Positions 22,020 to 31,965 of a stretch of 63,488 nt of DNA are shown one piece after another. Made by a program: the position numbers and the translations under genes. How positions within the stretch are numbered: the first letter of the stretch is position 1; every line of letters begins with the position of its first letter. A model generated the notes under the pieces. The model saw nothing but the letters and a program-made list of their open reading frames with translations, searched no databases and was not told the DNA's origin. Source of the DNA: Zoogloeaceae bacterium (lineage in GTDB: Bacteria > Pseudomonadota > Gammaproteobacteria > Burkholderiales > Rhodocyclaceae); contig JAITSU010000092.1 of the NCBI GenBank assembly GCA_031287525.1, positions 1 to 63,488 of the forward strand, read 5' to 3'.

Positions 22020-23210
22020 TTAGCGCACATCCAATACATAAACCCGCCCACCTTGCGTCTGCACCAGAATTTTGCCGCCGGGCAAGCGTTGGGGGATGGC
22101 GCGGATGGGGGTGCCGTCGGTCTTGAAACGCGCGGCGAGGGCGCCTGTGTTTTTGTCGATGAGGTGCACGTAGCCTTCCAGGTCGCCCGCTGCCAGATAT
22201 TCGGCGCTGGTCACTTGTGGCGCGGTGAGTTGGCGGCGCAGCAGGCGATCCATTTTCCAGCGGCTGCTGCCGGTGCTGATGTCGAGGGCGTGTACGGCGC
22301 TGTCGTCATCCGTGACATAGACGCTTCTGGTGTCGACCGACAGACCAACAGACGAGGACATTTCGCGTGACCAGAGGGTGTTGCCGCTTTGCGCGAAGTC
22401 GAAGCAGGTGACGCGACCCTGATAGGCGACGGCGCAGCCGACGGGACCTGCGGCGGCGGGCGGGGAGACCACGTCGGCGACCCGTTCGAGTTCGGTCGCG
22501 CCTTTGGGCAGGGCGACGGTGCCTTCCCAGACGGGCGCGCCGTTCTGGGCGGAGAGGGCGACCAGTTTGCCGCCGGGGAAGCCGGAGAGGATGAACTGGT
22601 CAGCGACCACCAGCGGCGCGGTGCTTCTGAGCGAGAGGCTGGGCGAGGGACGCTGGTAGAACCATTTGCGCTTGCCTTCGGCGTCGAGGGCTTCGATGTG
22701 GTTATCGCCACTGCGAACGATGGTCAATTCGTCGTCCACCAGTGGCGGCGCGAGCACTTCGCTGCTGACTTTGGCTTGCCAGAGCGGAGAACCATCGCGG
22801 GCGGAGAAGGCGAGCACTTCGCCCTGACGGGTGCCGACGACGACGCGCGCGCCGTCGCTGCCGACGCCAGCAGAAAGTGGTTTGCCCGCCTTGACGCGCC
22901 ATTGTTGCACACCGTTTTCCAATCGGGCGATGCTGCCATCGGCGGCGGCGACGAAAATCGCCTCACCCACGACGGCGGGATAAAACACCGCTTCACCCGC
23001 TTTGCCGATGGAATAATCCCAGTCGACGCTCACTTCCGCCGCATTCTGGATGGCGGGCAGCGCGGCGGGCTTGGGGCCTTTGCTGGCGAAGGGATTGGAA
23101 AGACCGGAACAGCCGGAAAGCAGGGCGCACGCACTCAACGCGCATACAGCGAACAGGCGACTGCGGCGGCTACCCGGATACTGCGGGCGGATGAGGGCGG
23201 ACGTTTGCAT
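22020..23210 (-). CDS. bamB: Outer membrane protein assembly lipoprotein BamB
   Basis: A 396-residue lipoprotein of the BAM complex that helps insert beta-barrel proteins in the outer membrane. The signal sequence ends in lipobox LLSGC (Cys34). The rest is an eight-bladed PQQ-like propeller with repeats such as ARVVVGTRQGEVLAFSARDGS and GGKLVALSAQNGAPVWEG, ending in VYVLDVR. The start codon overlaps the yfgM stop by one base, and the gene lies just ahead of der, as in most proteobacteria. Confidence 0.93.
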   Translation of the reverse strand: MQTSALIRPQYPGSRRSRLFAVCALSACALLSGCSGLSNPFASKGPKPAALPAIQNAAEVSVDWDYSIGKAGEAVFYPAVVGEAIFVAAADGSIARLENGVQQWRVKAGKPLSAGVGSDGARVVVGTRQGEVLAFSARDGSPLWQAKVSSEVLAPPLVDDELTIVRSGDNHIEALDAEGKRKWFYQRPSPSLSLRSTAPLVVADQFILSGFPGGKLVALSAQNGAPVWEGTVALPKGATELERVADVVSPPAAAGPVGCAVAYQGRVTCFDFAQSGNTLWSREMSSSVGLSVDTRSVYVTDDDSAVHALDISTGSSRWKMDRLLRRQLTAPQVTSAEYLAAGDLEGYVHLIDKNTGALAARFKTDGTPIRAIPQRLPGGKILVQTQGGRVYVLDVR

Positions 23211-23914
23211 CAGGCGGCTCCGAGGGCGTCGAGTTTTTGTTGCAGGATGATTTCAACCGGACTTTCGGGTTTTTCGTTTTTGGTTTTGTCTTCGGGCGTT
23301 GCGGGGGTTTCGGTCGTGTCGGTTTCTTCTGTGTTCCGCGCTTTCAGGGCTTGCAGGGCGGTTTGGTAGGCGGCGCGGGCTTCCGCCGGTTTTTCCTGGG
23401 CAACGAGGATGTCGCCTTTCAGTTCGGCATAGGCGGGGAGAAAGGCGTCGGCGGGTTTGTGGTCGAGTTTGCTCAGGGCTTCGTCGTAGGCTTTTTCGTC
23501 CAGCAGCAGCGCGGCGAGGCGCAGGCGGGCGAGGTCGGCGAGTTCGCCCTTGCTGTGTTCGACAGCCCAATCCAGTTGGGCGCGGGCGGTCTTGGCGTCG
23601 CCGGATTCAAACGCGTATTTGGCGGCCAGAAGCGCGCCCATTCGGGCGTAGTTTGTGCCGCTGAAATTCTCCGTGAGTTCTCCGACCAGACTGCGCGCCT
23701 GCATGGGATTGTTGCTGCCGATGGCTTGAAAGAGGGCGGCGTAAACCACGCCCGCTCGCGAGTTCTGCTGGTGTTGCCGCCAGTTCCAGCCCTGCCAGCC
23801 GACCACGGCAATGGCCATCACGCAGATGTAGATCGTGATGCGCGTGCCATAGGTTTGCCACCAGGCTTTGAGGTTGGCGATTTGTTCCTGTTCTTCCAGA
23901 TCGTATGCAGCCAT
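23210..23914 (-). CDS. yfgM: YfgM-family membrane-anchored TPR protein
   Basis: A 234-residue protein with an N-terminal cytoplasmic tail, one membrane helix (ITIYICVMAIAVVGWQGW, about 25-42) and a periplasmic TPR-like domain. YfgM is a SecYEG- and chaperone-associated factor in E. coli. The start at 23914 (MAAYDLEEQEQ) matches the family; the frame is open further upstream but that part overlaps hisS. Between hisS and bamB this is the expected gene. The C-terminus has a T/E/K-rich linker (about 195-220). Confidence 0.85.
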   Translation of the reverse strand: MAAYDLEEQEQIANLKAWWQTYGTRITIYICVMAIAVVGWQGWNWRQHQQNSRAGVVYAALFQAIGSNNPMQARSLVGELTENFSGTNYARMGALLAAKYAFESGDAKTARAQLDWAVEHSKGELADLARLRLAALLLDEKAYDEALSKLDHKPADAFLPAYAELKGDILVAQEKPAEARAAYQTALQALKARNTEETDTTETPATPEDKTKNEKPESPVEIILQQKLDALGAA

Positions 23915-23915
23915 T

Positions 23916-25220
23916 TCAGTTTTCCTTTTCAGTTTCCGGGTTGAATGTTTCGACAAGGTAATCGGTGATGATGTCGGCGATATGTTCCGCCTTGATACGT
24001 TGTTGCCCGAAGGCTTCATCGCGCAGATGTTTGAGTTGTACGTCGCCGGTCGCCGCTTCGTCGTCACCGATGATCACGGCAAATGGCGCGCCGGAGGCGT
24101 CGGCTTTTTTCATCTGCGATTTGAAACTGCCGCCGCCGCAGTGCAGCAGTACGTCCATGCCGGTGGCGCGCAGATTTTCGGCGATTTGGAACGCGGGGCA
24201 GCGGGCGCTGTCGCCCTGATGCGCGATGTAAACATCCGGGCTGGCGGGTTGCGGCAGACCGCCGGAGGCTTCGAGCAACGCCACCAGACGCTCTACGCCC
24301 ATCGCAAAACCGCAGGCGGGCGTGGGTTTGCCGCCCAGTTGTTCGACCAGACCATCGTAACGCCCGCCGGCGCAGACTGTGCCTTGCGCGCCCAACTGTT
24401 TCGTGACCCACTCGAAGACAGTGAGATTGTAGTAATCAAGACCTCGCACCAGACGCGGATTGATGGTAAAGGGGATGCCGACATCGCGCAGGATTTGTTG
24501 TACGCCCGCAAAATGGGCGCGCGAATTTTCGCCCAGATAGTCGAGCAGCTTTGGGGCGCCCAGACACATTTCCTGCAAGGCGGGATTCTTGGTGTCGAGA
24601 ATCCGCAGGGGATTGGTGTACAGGCGACGCTTGGCGTCGTCGTCCAGAATGTCCTGAAATTTCTCAAGGTACGCGATCAGGTCGTCGCGATGGCGGGCGC
24701 GTTCTTCCGCTTCGCCCAGACTGTTGATTTGCAGGTGAATGTCATCCAGTCCCAGGTCGTCCCAGAGGCGGGCAATCATCAGGATTTGCTCGGCGTCTAC
24801 GTCCGGCCCGTTGAAACCGAAGGCTTCCACGCCAACCTGATGGAACTGGCGATAGCGACCTTTTTGCGGGCGTTCGTGGCGGAACATCTGCCCCATGTAA
24901 TAGAGGCGCTGCGTCGTCTGATTGGCGAGTCCGTGCTGGATGACGGCGCGCGCGCAGCCTGCCGTGCCTTCGGGACGCAGGGTGAGTGGTTCGCCATTCA
25001 GACTGTCTTCAAAGGAATACATTTCCTTTTCGACAATATCGGTGACTTCGCCAATCGCCCGCTTGAAGAGCGGCGTCGGCTCGACGATGGGCATACGAAT
25101 GGGTTTGTAGCCGTAGCTTTTCAGGCAGCAGGCGATGACCGCCTCAATGGTTTCCCAGTGTTCGGCTTCGGGCGGCAGGATGTCCGGCATCCCTTTAACG
25201 GATTGCAAAATTTTGCTCAT
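23916..25220 (-). CDS. hisS: Histidyl-tRNA synthetase
   Basis: A 434-residue class II aminoacyl-tRNA synthetase. Motif 2 is visible as [20 protein letters not shown], with [22 protein letters not shown]. The histidine-specific motif [14 protein letters not shown] is present (about residues 260-273), as is the motif 3 region [15 protein letters not shown]. The C-terminal anticodon-binding domain follows. It begins in the last bases of ispG and ends one base before yfgM. Confidence 0.96.
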   Translation of the reverse strand: MSKILQSVKGMPDILPPEAEHWETIEAVIACCLKSYGYKPIRMPIVEPTPLFKRAIGEVTDIVEKEMYSFEDSLNGEPLTLRPEGTAGCARAVIQHGLANQTTQRLYYMGQMFRHERPQKGRYRQFHQVGVEAFGFNGPDVDAEQILMIARLWDDLGLDDIHLQINSLGEAEERARHRDDLIAYLEKFQDILDDDAKRRLYTNPLRILDTKNPALQEMCLGAPKLLDYLGENSRAHFAGVQQILRDVGIPFTINPRLVRGLDYYNLTVFEWVTKQLGAQGTVCAGGRYDGLVEQLGGKPTPACGFAMGVERLVALLEASGGLPQPASPDVYIAHQGDSARCPAFQIAENLRATGMDVLLHCGGGSFKSQMKKADASGAPFAVIIGDDEAATGDVQLKHLRDEAFGQQRIKAEHIADIITDYLVETFNPETEKEN

Positions 25221-26467
25221 GCGACTTTCTTTGCGAATTTGCGGGCGACGTAATGTTCAATGATGTGCAGGAATTCAGCGATGATGGTTTCCCCCTTCAG
25301 GGTCACGGTTTTTTCACCGTCTTCATAGATGGGCGCGGACGGCGCTTCGCCGGTGCCGGGCAGGGAAATGCCGATGTTGGCGTGTTTCGATTCGCCGGGG
25401 CCGTTGACTACACAGCCCATTACCGCCACGCGCATGTGTTCCACGCCCGGATACTGGTTTTTCCATTCCGGCATCCGCGCGCGCAGGTGGTTTTGCACGG
25501 CTTGCGCCAATTCCTGAAAAAAGGTGGAGGCGGTGCGCCCGCAGCCGGGGCAGGCGACCACCTGCGGCGTGAAGGCGCGCAGGTTCAGGCTTTGCAGGAT
25601 TTCCTGCGCGACGATGACTTCTTCCGCGCGCGACGCGCCCGGCTCCGGGGTGAGGGAAACGCGAAGGGTATCGCCAATGCCCTGATGCAACAAGACGGCG
25701 AGCGCCGCTGTGGAAGCGACGATGCCTTTGGAACCCATACCCGCTTCGGTCAGCCCCAGATGCAAGGCGTAGCGGGAACGAGCGGCGAGTTCGCGGTAAA
25801 TGGCAATCAAATCGGGCGCGCTGGACACCTTGCAGGAGAGAATGATGTGTTTGCCCGGCAGCCCCAGCGCTTCGGCGTGTTCGGCGGATTCCAGCGCCGA
25901 GGCAATCATCGCCTCGCGCATGATGTCCGAATTTTCTTTGGGCAGAGGACGACGCCGGTTTTCGTCCATCAGGCGGGCGAGCACCGATTGATCAAGGCTG
26001 CCCCAATTGACGCCGATGCGTACCGGCTTTTCATGGCGGCAGGCGAATTCAATCATGGCGGCGAATTGCTCATCCTTCTTCTTGCCGAAGCCGACATTGC
26101 CGGGATTGATGCGGTATTTGGCGAGCGCCTGGGCGCATTCGGGATATTCGGCAAGCAGACGATGCCCGTTGTAATGAAAATCACCAATCAGAGGCACGGA
26201 GCAATTCATGCGCTCAAGCCGGTTGCGAATTTCCGGCACGGCGGCGGCGGCTTCCGGCGTATTCACCGTGACGCGAACCAGTTCCGAACCGGCGCGGTGG
26301 AGTTCGGCGCACTGGTTGGCGGTGGCGGCGGCATCCGCCGTGTCGGTGTTGGTCATCGCCTGCACCACCACCGGCGACTTGCCGCCCAGGGGCACATTGC
26401 CGACCTGACAGCGATGCGTCGCGGGCTGTTCGGGCAGTTTGCCGCAGATACTCGAAGACATGGGCAT
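25217..26467 (-). CDS. ispG: 4-hydroxy-3-methylbut-2-en-1-yl diphosphate synthase IspG (GcpE)
   Basis: A 416-residue [4Fe-4S] enzyme of the methylerythritol phosphate pathway that reductively opens MEcPP. The N-terminal barrel begins [21 protein letters not shown]. Cluster ligands are the two Cys of CPGCGRT and the Cys of [11 protein letters not shown], whose Glu completes the site. Length fits the proteobacterial two-domain form. The ATG at 26467 or one two codons later could be used. It overlaps hisS by 4 bp and follows rodZ by 8 bp. Confidence 0.95.
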   Translation of the reverse strand: MPMSSSICGKLPEQPATHRCQVGNVPLGGKSPVVVQAMTNTDTADAAATANQCAELHRAGSELVRVTVNTPEAAAAVPEIRNRLERMNCSVPLIGDFHYNGHRLLAEYPECAQALAKYRINPGNVGFGKKKDEQFAAMIEFACRHEKPVRIGVNWGSLDQSVLARLMDENRRRPLPKENSDIMREAMIASALESAEHAEALGLPGKHIILSCKVSSAPDLIAIYRELAARSRYALHLGLTEAGMGSKGIVASTAALAVLLHQGIGDTLRVSLTPEPGASRAEEVIVAQEILQSLNLRAFTPQVVACPGCGRTASTFFQELAQAVQNHLRARMPEWKNQYPGVEHMRVAVMGCVVNGPGESKHANIGISLPGTGEAPSAPIYEDGEKTVTLKGETIIAEFLHIIEHYVARKFAKKVA

Positions 26468-26475
26468 AGGGAAAA

Positions 26476-27435
26476 TCAGGGCAGAACGACGCGCGCAATG
26501 TCGCTGTCGGCGCTGGGACGCAGGGTGACGGGTTGCCCCTGATAACGCAGTCGCACGCCGGACGCCCGCCCGACAATGACGGTCAAGGGCGGCGCGCCGG
26601 AAACTTCATGCTGCGTCCCGGCAGGATGTTGACCGGAAGAAAGGGTTTTGCCATTTTTGTCGCGCACTTCGACCCAGGAGGTATCGCTGAAATCAAGGTG
26701 GACGCGAGCGGTGGCGGCGGCGGTTGGTTCTGTCGTGGGCGCGCTGGATGTGGCGGGCGCTACGCTGGGCGCTGTTGGTTTGGGCGCGGTCTGTTGCGGC
26801 GCGGGAGCGGCGGGCGTTGTGGAATTTGCGGCGTTTGCGGAGTTTGCCTTTGCTGCCGGAGTGGGCGTTGCGGTTTCAGCATTGCTGACGACACCCGCCG
26901 CGTCTTCCGACGGTGTTTCCACTTCTTCCAGAAACGGCGGGTTCACTTCAGGTTGCGTATTCTGTTCGCTGTCGGAAATCGGTTCAGCCCACTGTTCGGG
27001 CAGGAAAAAATAGAGCGCGGCGGCGATGGCGACCAGCGCCAGACCCGCGATGACGGTCAACAAATCCCGATTGATGCCGCGTCCCTGTTCCGGCATGGCG
27101 ACATGGGTGGATTCCGGCAGTTCCAGTTTGGGCGTTGGCAGTTCATTGGCGCTGTCGAGAAGACTCATCAGGGGATCGGGGTCGATTTGCGCGGCGCGGG
27201 CGTAATTTCGCACAAAGCCGCGCACGAAGGTCTTGCCCGGCAGGGCTGCGAGATCGCCCGTCTCCAGCGCGAGCACCTGTTTTTCACCCAGACGCAGACG
27301 TTGCGCCATGTCGCTCACGCTGATTTGCAAGGCTTTGCGCGCGTTTTCGAGTTGGCGTCCGACCTGGATTTCCACCGCGACCGGGGCGGATTCCTCCGCG
27401 CTGTCGGCGGCGTCTGGCGTTACGGTATCCGTCAT
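26476..27435 (-). CDS. rodZ: Cytoskeleton protein RodZ
   Basis: A 319-residue single-pass membrane protein linking MreB to the wall-synthesis machinery. Residues about 25-90 are an HTH_25-type domain ([26 protein letters not shown], then [17 protein letters not shown]). One membrane helix follows ([21 protein letters not shown], about 130-150). Next is a long A/T/P-rich periplasmic linker and the C-terminal DUF4115 domain ([19 protein letters not shown]). It overlaps pilW by 4 bp and precedes ispG, the usual order. Confidence 0.92.
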   Translation of the reverse strand: MTDTVTPDAADSAEESAPVAVEIQVGRQLENARKALQISVSDMAQRLRLGEKQVLALETGDLAALPGKTFVRGFVRNYARAAQIDPDPLMSLLDSANELPTPKLELPESTHVAMPEQGRGINRDLLTVIAGLALVAIAAALYFFLPEQWAEPISDSEQNTQPEVNPPFLEEVETPSEDAAGVVSNAETATPTPAAKANSANAANSTTPAAPAPQQTAPKPTAPSVAPATSSAPTTEPTAAATARVHLDFSDTSWVEVRDKNGKTLSSGQHPAGTQHEVSGAPPLTVIVGRASGVRLRYQGQPVTLRPSADSDIARVVLP

Positions 27436-28220
27436 TCGTAAGTACCCTTGAGAAATTCCTGATATTCCATGGACGTGGGATAGAGCCGCCGCAACTGCGC
27501 GGTCAGGCTCTTTTCTTCCACGCTATGTCCCAGCTTGTGTTCGACGCGCACACCCAGCCAGAGGGCTTCCGGCGACGGATCGCCACCGGCTTGCCAGACT
27601 TCCTGCAAACGGTTGCGGGCTTCCGTCAGATTGCCTTCACGATAGGCGAGCATGGCGAGATGCACCTGCACTTGCGGCATGTTGCCACGCGAGAAGCGCA
27701 GGGCTTGCAACAGATAGGCGCGCGCGTCAACCAGTTCGCCCGCTTTGAGGGCGCAGGAACCGGCGTTGGTGTAAGCGAGTTCCGGCGTGGTGTAGAGCGG
27801 ATTCTTGACGGCGCTCAGAAAATAGGGAATGGCGGCCTTTTCATTGCCGCTCTGACAGAGGAACCAGCCGTAATTGTTGTTGATGTCCGGGTCGCTGGGC
27901 GCGATGCTCAGTGCCTTCTTGAAATCGGTTTCCGCTGCCGCGAATTCGCGGAGCGACGTATAGACCAGCGCGCGCATACTATAGGCGGAAGCGTAATTCG
28001 GGTCAGCCGCGAGGGCGATGCCGGTTTCTTCCAGCGCAATGGCCATCGCGTCGGCCTGGTAATAGAGCGCCGCCAGTTCAGTATGCAAACGCGCCTGATT
28101 GCGGGCGTCGCTGACAATTTCGTTGGAGTGGGTGGATTGCGGTACCACGATTTGCGCCTGGGTGGGCAGAAATACAAAGCTCAACAGACATGCCGCCAGC
28201 GCGGGGATAAATTTTTTCAT
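27432..28220 (-). CDS. pilW: Type IV pilus biogenesis/stability protein PilW (PilF)
   Basis: A 262-residue TPR protein that pilots or stabilises the PilQ secretin. A signal peptide (residues 1-22, LPTQAQ) has no lipobox cysteine at its end, unlike many PilF lipoproteins. The rest is TPR repeats: [41 protein letters not shown] and [19 protein letters not shown] are characteristic. It overlaps rlmN and rodZ by 4 bp each. No other pilus genes are in the window. Confidence 0.87.
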   Translation of the reverse strand: MKKFIPALAACLLSFVFLPTQAQIVVPQSTHSNEIVSDARNQARLHTELAALYYQADAMAIALEETGIALAADPNYASAYSMRALVYTSLREFAAAETDFKKALSIAPSDPDINNNYGWFLCQSGNEKAAIPYFLSAVKNPLYTTPELAYTNAGSCALKAGELVDARAYLLQALRFSRGNMPQVQVHLAMLAYREGNLTEARNRLQEVWQAGGDPSPEALWLGVRVEHKLGHSVEEKSLTAQLRRLYPTSMEYQEFLKGTYE

Positions 28221-29314
28221 GGTCTTTGCTCCTCCTGCATGAACGCGCGGGTGGCGCGCGCACTGCGTTGTGTTTTATCACGGATTTGACCGGCGAGTTG
28301 CCCACATGCCGCGTCGATGTCATCGCCCCGCGTTTTGCGCGTGGTGGTGACAACGCCCGCCTGCATGAGCACATCGGCAAAACGGCGGATGCGGTCAGAA
28401 CGGGCGCGGCGGTAGGGCGAACCGGGAAAAGGGTTGAAAGGAATGATATTAAACTTGCAGGGCACCCGCCGCGTCAAGGCGAGCAATTCTCTGGCATCGT
28501 GCTCGTGGTCGTTGATTCCGTCAATCAATACATATTCAAAAGTCACGAAGTCACGCGGCGCTTTGTCCAGATAGCGCAGACAGGCGGACATCAATTCGGC
28601 GAGCGGATACTTTTTGTTGATGGGCACGAGTTCATCGCGCAGCTTGTCGTTGGGCGCGTGCAGGGATACCGCCAGCGCGACCGGACAGGTATCGCGTAGC
28701 GCGTCCATCGCCGGAATGATGCCGGAAGTCGAAACCGTCACCCGCCGCCGCGAAAGCCCGTAAGCGTTGTCGTCCAGCATCAGATTCAAGGCGGCGACGG
28801 TGTTGTCGAAATTGGCAAGCGGCTCGCCCATGCCCATCAACACCACATTGGAAATGACGCGCTCGCCTTTCGGGTCGCGCCCCAGCGCCTTGTTCGCCTG
28901 CCAAAGCTGACCGATGATTTCGGCAGTCGTCAGATTGCGGTTGAACCCCTGCCTGCCGGTCGAGCAAAACGAACATTCCAGCGCGCAACCCGCCTGGGTG
29001 GACACGCATAAAGTGCCGCGCTCCGCTTCCGGGATGAACACCGTTTCCACGGCGTTGCCGCCGCCGACATCGAACAGGAATTTGCGTGTGCCGTCGCCTG
29101 AAGCCCGATCAGAGATGAGCGGCGGCGGCGTAACGCAGGCTTCCGCCGTGAGTTTGGCGCGCAGGGTTTTGGCGAGGTCGCTCATGTCCGCAAAATCCGC
29201 CGCGCCAAAACGATGCAGCCAACGCAACACCTGAGTGGCGCGAAAGGGTTTTTCTCCAAGCGCGGCGAACCAGGCGGTGAGTTGGGCAGCATCGAAGTCG
29301 AGCAGATTTTGCAT
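28217..29314 (-). CDS. rlmN: 23S rRNA / tRNA adenine-C2 methyltransferase RlmN
   Basis: A 365-residue radical-SAM methyltransferase that modifies A2503 of 23S rRNA and A37 of some tRNAs. The CxxxCxxC cluster motif is CALECSFC, inside [30 protein letters not shown] and the N[12 protein letters not shown] segment are typical. The resolving cysteine lies near the end in [11 protein letters not shown]. Length is normal. It follows ndk by 35 bp and overlaps pilW by 4 bp. Confidence 0.95.
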   Translation of the reverse strand: MQNLLDFDAAQLTAWFAALGEKPFRATQVLRWLHRFGAADFADMSDLAKTLRAKLTAEACVTPPPLISDRASGDGTRKFLFDVGGGNAVETVFIPEAERGTLCVSTQAGCALECSFCSTGRQGFNRNLTTAEIIGQLWQANKALGRDPKGERVISNVVLMGMGEPLANFDNTVAALNLMLDDNAYGLSRRRVTVSTSGIIPAMDALRDTCPVALAVSLHAPNDKLRDELVPINKKYPLAELMSACLRYLDKAPRDFVTFEYVLIDGINDHEHDARELLALTRRVPCKFNIIPFNPFPGSPYRRARSDRIRRFADVLMQAGVVTTTRKTRGDDIDAACGQLAGQIRDKTQRSARATRAFMQEEQRP

Positions 29315-29349
29315 GAGGGATGGAGGTAAAGCGGGCGTCTGATCCCTGA

Positions 29350-29778
29350 TCAGCGTCCGCTGTAAATGTTCAGACCGGGGAAGAAGAACGCGGTTTCCAC
29401 GGCGGCCGTATCGGGACCGTCAGAGCCGTGTACGGCGTTGGCGTCGATGGATTCGGCGAAATCGGCGCGGATGGTGCCGGGCGCGGCCTTCTTCGGGTCG
29501 GTAGCGCCCATCAGCTCGCGGTTTTTGGCGATGGCGTTTTCACCTTCCAGAATCTGCACGGCAACCGGGCCGGAAGTCATGAAATCCACCAAATCCTTGT
29601 AGAAGGGACGTTCCTTGTGCACGGCGTAAAACTGCCCGGCTTCCTGCGCGGACAACCAGATGAGTTTGGACGCAATGATTTTCAGACCGTTGTCTTCAAA
29701 GCGGGAATAAATTTTGCCAATCACGTTTTTCTTGACGGCATCAGGTTTGATGATGGAAAGGGTGCGCTCAATCGCCAT
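29350..29778 (-). CDS. ndk: Nucleoside diphosphate kinase
   Basis: A 142-residue enzyme that balances NTP and dNTP pools through a phospho-histidine. [21 protein letters not shown] is the standard N-terminus and sets the start at 29778 rather than the frame's upstream limit. The catalytic histidine lies in [12 protein letters not shown] (about residue 118). The A-x2-I-R-x-D-F loop is present. It heads the long minus-strand block through der. Confidence 0.96.
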   Translation of the reverse strand: MAIERTLSIIKPDAVKKNVIGKIYSRFEDNGLKIIASKLIWLSAQEAGQFYAVHKERPFYKDLVDFMTSGPVAVQILEGENAIAKNRELMGATDPKKAAPGTIRADFAESIDANAVHGSDGPDTAAVETAFFFPGLNIYSGR

Positions 29779-29815
29779 GTGAAACTCCAGATCGCTAAGG
29801 GTTTGAAAACTCAAC

Positions 29816-29824
29816 ATTCTACCA
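29816..29824 (-). promoter_or_regulatory. Possible extended -10 promoter element for ndk
   Basis: On the minus strand TGG-TAGAAT gives a TGnTAnAAT extended -10 about 38 bp upstream of the ndk start. No good -35 hexamer is seen. Confidence 0.35.
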
Positions 29825-29900
29825 TGTAGAGGCGGGGGTTTGCCGACACTTGCGAGGGTAAAACACTACAAACCAGTTGGGAGGGATTTTGGCGGGATGG

Positions 29901-29974
29901 CGTAGGGGCGGGTTTCAAACCCGCCCTGGCGCCCCGGCGCTGCAACGTGGGCAGGTTTGAAACCTGCCCCTACG
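29901..29974. repeat. Double palindromic repeat (GTAGGGGCGGGTTT family)
   Basis: CGTAGGGGCGGGTTT-CAAACCCGCCC is followed by GGGCAGGTTTGAAACCTGCCC and ends CCTACG. Outer CGTAGGGGC and GCCCCTACG pair. The right end supplies the TAG stop codon (29970-29972) of the amidase gene. No gene was seen in the rest of the 29779-29969 gap. Confidence 0.75.
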
Positions 29975-30791
29975 GAAGCGCGCGGATGTCATCGACGGGC
30001 GCAACGGAATTTTCCGCTTTGGCTTTGAGCAGGCAATGGATGAGCGCGGCTTCCACCGCGTTGATTTCATGGCGGTTTGTCGCGTTTTCCGCGCGGACGA
30101 AATGCAGGCGGAAGGCGGCGAGGGCGGCTTCCGGTTGGCGCGGGTCGTAGCCCAGAGCGGTCAGACCGAGGCGGGGATCGAAATTTTCCGGCGCGGGGGC
30201 GGGGGTTTCGCACCAGATGCCGAAACCGGCGGCGGCGAGGCGTTCCCAGGGGAAAAGGGCACTGGGGTCGCTTTTGCGGGCGGGGGCGACATCGGCGTGG
30301 GCGAGGAAATTGGCGCGGGGAATGTTGTGGCGGGCGGCGATGTCGGCGAGCAGGGCGGTGAGCGCCGTAATCTGGATGTCCGGGTAGGCTTCATCGCCGG
30401 TGTTGTCGAGTTCGATGCCGATGGAGGCGGAATTCATGTCGGTCTGACCGCCCCACCAGGACGCGCCCGCGTGCCAGGCGCGACGGGTTTCGTCGACCAG
30501 TTGCAAAATCGTACCGTCGCGGCTGACGAGGTAATGGATGCTGACGCCTTTCAGGGGGCTGGTGAGGGTGTTCAGCGCGTCGGTCACATTGTCGTTGCTG
30601 GTGTGGTGCAGAATCACGTAATTGGCGCGGCGGGCGTCGAAGTTCGGAGAGGGCGTCCACCCGGCTTGCGGGGCGCTCGCGCTTTCCCGTTGCGGGACGC
30701 TGACGCAGGCGGTCAGCAGCAGGCTGGCGAGCAGGATGAAAAAATGGCGCAATGCTTGCCTGCGGCAGAAGGGGTGGATGCGGAGAAACAA
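29970..30791 (-). CDS. AmiD-like N-acetylmuramoyl-L-alanine amidase lipoprotein
   Basis: A 273-residue zinc amidase of the Amidase_2 family that cleaves peptide stems from (anhydro)muropeptides. A lipobox LLTAC gives Cys29 as the lipidation site, so it acts at the periplasmic face of a membrane, like AmiD. The zinc/catalytic region shows VILHHTSND (H62/H63), then GVSIHYLVSRDG, NSASIGIELDNTG and AHADVAPARKSDPSALFPW, the AmpD-type ending. A C-terminal extension of about 70 residues (GLTALGYDP...) resembles a peptidoglycan-binding helix region. The stop codon is supplied by the palindromic repeat. Confidence 0.87.
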   Translation of the reverse strand: MFLRIHPFCRRQALRHFFILLASLLLTACVSVPQRESASAPQAGWTPSPNFDARRANYVILHHTSNDNVTDALNTLTSPLKGVSIHYLVSRDGTILQLVDETRRAWHAGASWWGGQTDMNSASIGIELDNTGDEAYPDIQITALTALLADIAARHNIPRANFLAHADVAPARKSDPSALFPWERLAAAGFGIWCETPAPAPENFDPRLGLTALGYDPRQPEAALAAFRLHFVRAENATNRHEINAVEAALIHCLLKAKAENSVAPVDDIRALP

Positions 30792-30936
30792 TGTTGTATC
30801 CTTCAGGGTGTGCTGGGGGTGGGTGGCAAGGTCTTGAGCTACAATTATGCCACGTCGCGTCCAGACGAATTTTAACGACGGGCGCGGAAATCCCGGTGGT
30901 TGGCGCAGTCATGAAAACAGAATTGAGTGAAACCGC

Positions 30937-31965
30937 ATGAAAAATTTTGTGCTGGTCGTAGACGACAATCTGGTGAATTTGAATTATATCGGCGGTCAGC
31001 TTGAGGATACGTATCGGGTTGTTGTCGCCAAATCCGGCGAACAGGCGCTCAAAATCTGCAAACGTGAAGCGCCTGCCCTGATTTTGCTGGATGTCGAAAT
31101 GCCGGGCATGAACGGTTTTGAAACCATCGCCGAATTCCAGAAAAATCCGGCGTTGAGCAGCATTCCGGTGATTTTTCTGACCGCGAACCACGACACGGAA
31201 ACCGAAATTCGGGGGCTGGAATGCGGGGCGGTGGATTTTGTCACCAAGCCTTTCAACAAAGCCATTCTCTTGCATCGCATCGCGCACCACCTGCGTTTTT
31301 CCCAATATCAGCGTTCGCTGGAACACACCGTGCGGGAACTGGAAGACAACATCGTCAATGGCTTTTCGGAAATCGTGGAGTATCGGGACGCGAACACCGG
31401 CGGGCATATCGTGCGGACTGCCCGCTATGTGGATTTGCTGGGTAACGAGCTACGTCATCGGCATCCGCGCTTTGCCGACGAATTGTCGCCTGCCGATCTG
31501 GAGATGATGGTACGCGCCGCGCCGCTGCACGACATCGGCAAAATTGCCATCAGCGACACCATTTTGTTGAAGCCGGGCAAACTGACCCCCGCCGAATTTG
31601 AAATCATGAAAACCCATGCCGCCATCGGCGGCAAACTCCTGCGCCAGATGTTCGCCCGTATGCCGACGCAACGGTATCTGCAATACGGCATCATGATCGC
31701 CGAGGGACACCATGAAAAATTTGATGGCAGCGGCTATCCCGATGGCGTCGTCGGGGAGAATATCCCGCTTTGCGCCCGCCTGATGGCGATTGCCGATGTT
31801 TATGACGCGCTCATTGACAGCCGATGTTACCGCTCCTGTCTGACCCATGCGGCGGCAAGCGAGATTATCGTCAGAGGCAGAGGCTCGCATTTTGATCCCG
31901 TGCTGACCGACATTTTTGTGGAGATTCAGGATCAGTTTCAGGCCGTGGCGGAGCGCCTGAAATGA
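30937..31965 (+). CDS. Response regulator with HD-GYP domain (c-di-GMP phosphodiesterase)
   Basis: A 342-residue two-domain regulator. Residues 1-120 are a receiver: acidic pocket D9-D10, phosphorylation site D52 (LILLDVEMPG), and conserved Lys104 (VTKPF). Residues about 130-340 are an HD-GYP domain with H198-D199 (LHDIGKI) and the GYP loop GSGYPDG (264-270), so it should hydrolyse c-di-GMP. It begins a five-gene operon in which every junction overlaps by 4 bp (ATGA). It has no kinase domain of its own. The hybrid kinase at 37152 and the HPt at 31962 are the natural phosphodonors. No convincing promoter or Shine-Dalgarno is visible upstream. Confidence 0.93.
   Translation: MKNFVLVVDDNLVNLNYIGGQLEDTYRVVVAKSGEQALKICKREAPALILLDVEMPGMNGFETIAEFQKNPALSSIPVIFLTANHDTETEIRGLECGAVDFVTKPFNKAILLHRIAHHLRFSQYQRSLEHTVRELEDNIVNGFSEIVEYRDANTGGHIVRTARYVDLLGNELRHRHPRFADELSPADLEMMVRAAPLHDIGKIAISDTILLKPGKLTPAEFEIMKTHAAIGGKLLRQMFARMPTQRYLQYGIMIAEGHHEKFDGSGYPDGVVGENIPLCARLMAIADVYDALIDSRCYRSCLTHAAASEIIVRGRGSHFDPVLTDIFVEIQDQFQAVAERLK

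Noticed and set aside
23868-25253. A long open frame on the + strand opposite hisS
   Set aside because: Shadow of hisS, no start signal and no recognisable domain.
30911-30940. A nine-codon frame (MKTELSETA) overlapping the HD-GYP gene start by ATGA
   Set aside because: The overlap resembles the operon junctions downstream, but nine codons without a leader sequence are not enough to call a gene or leader peptide.
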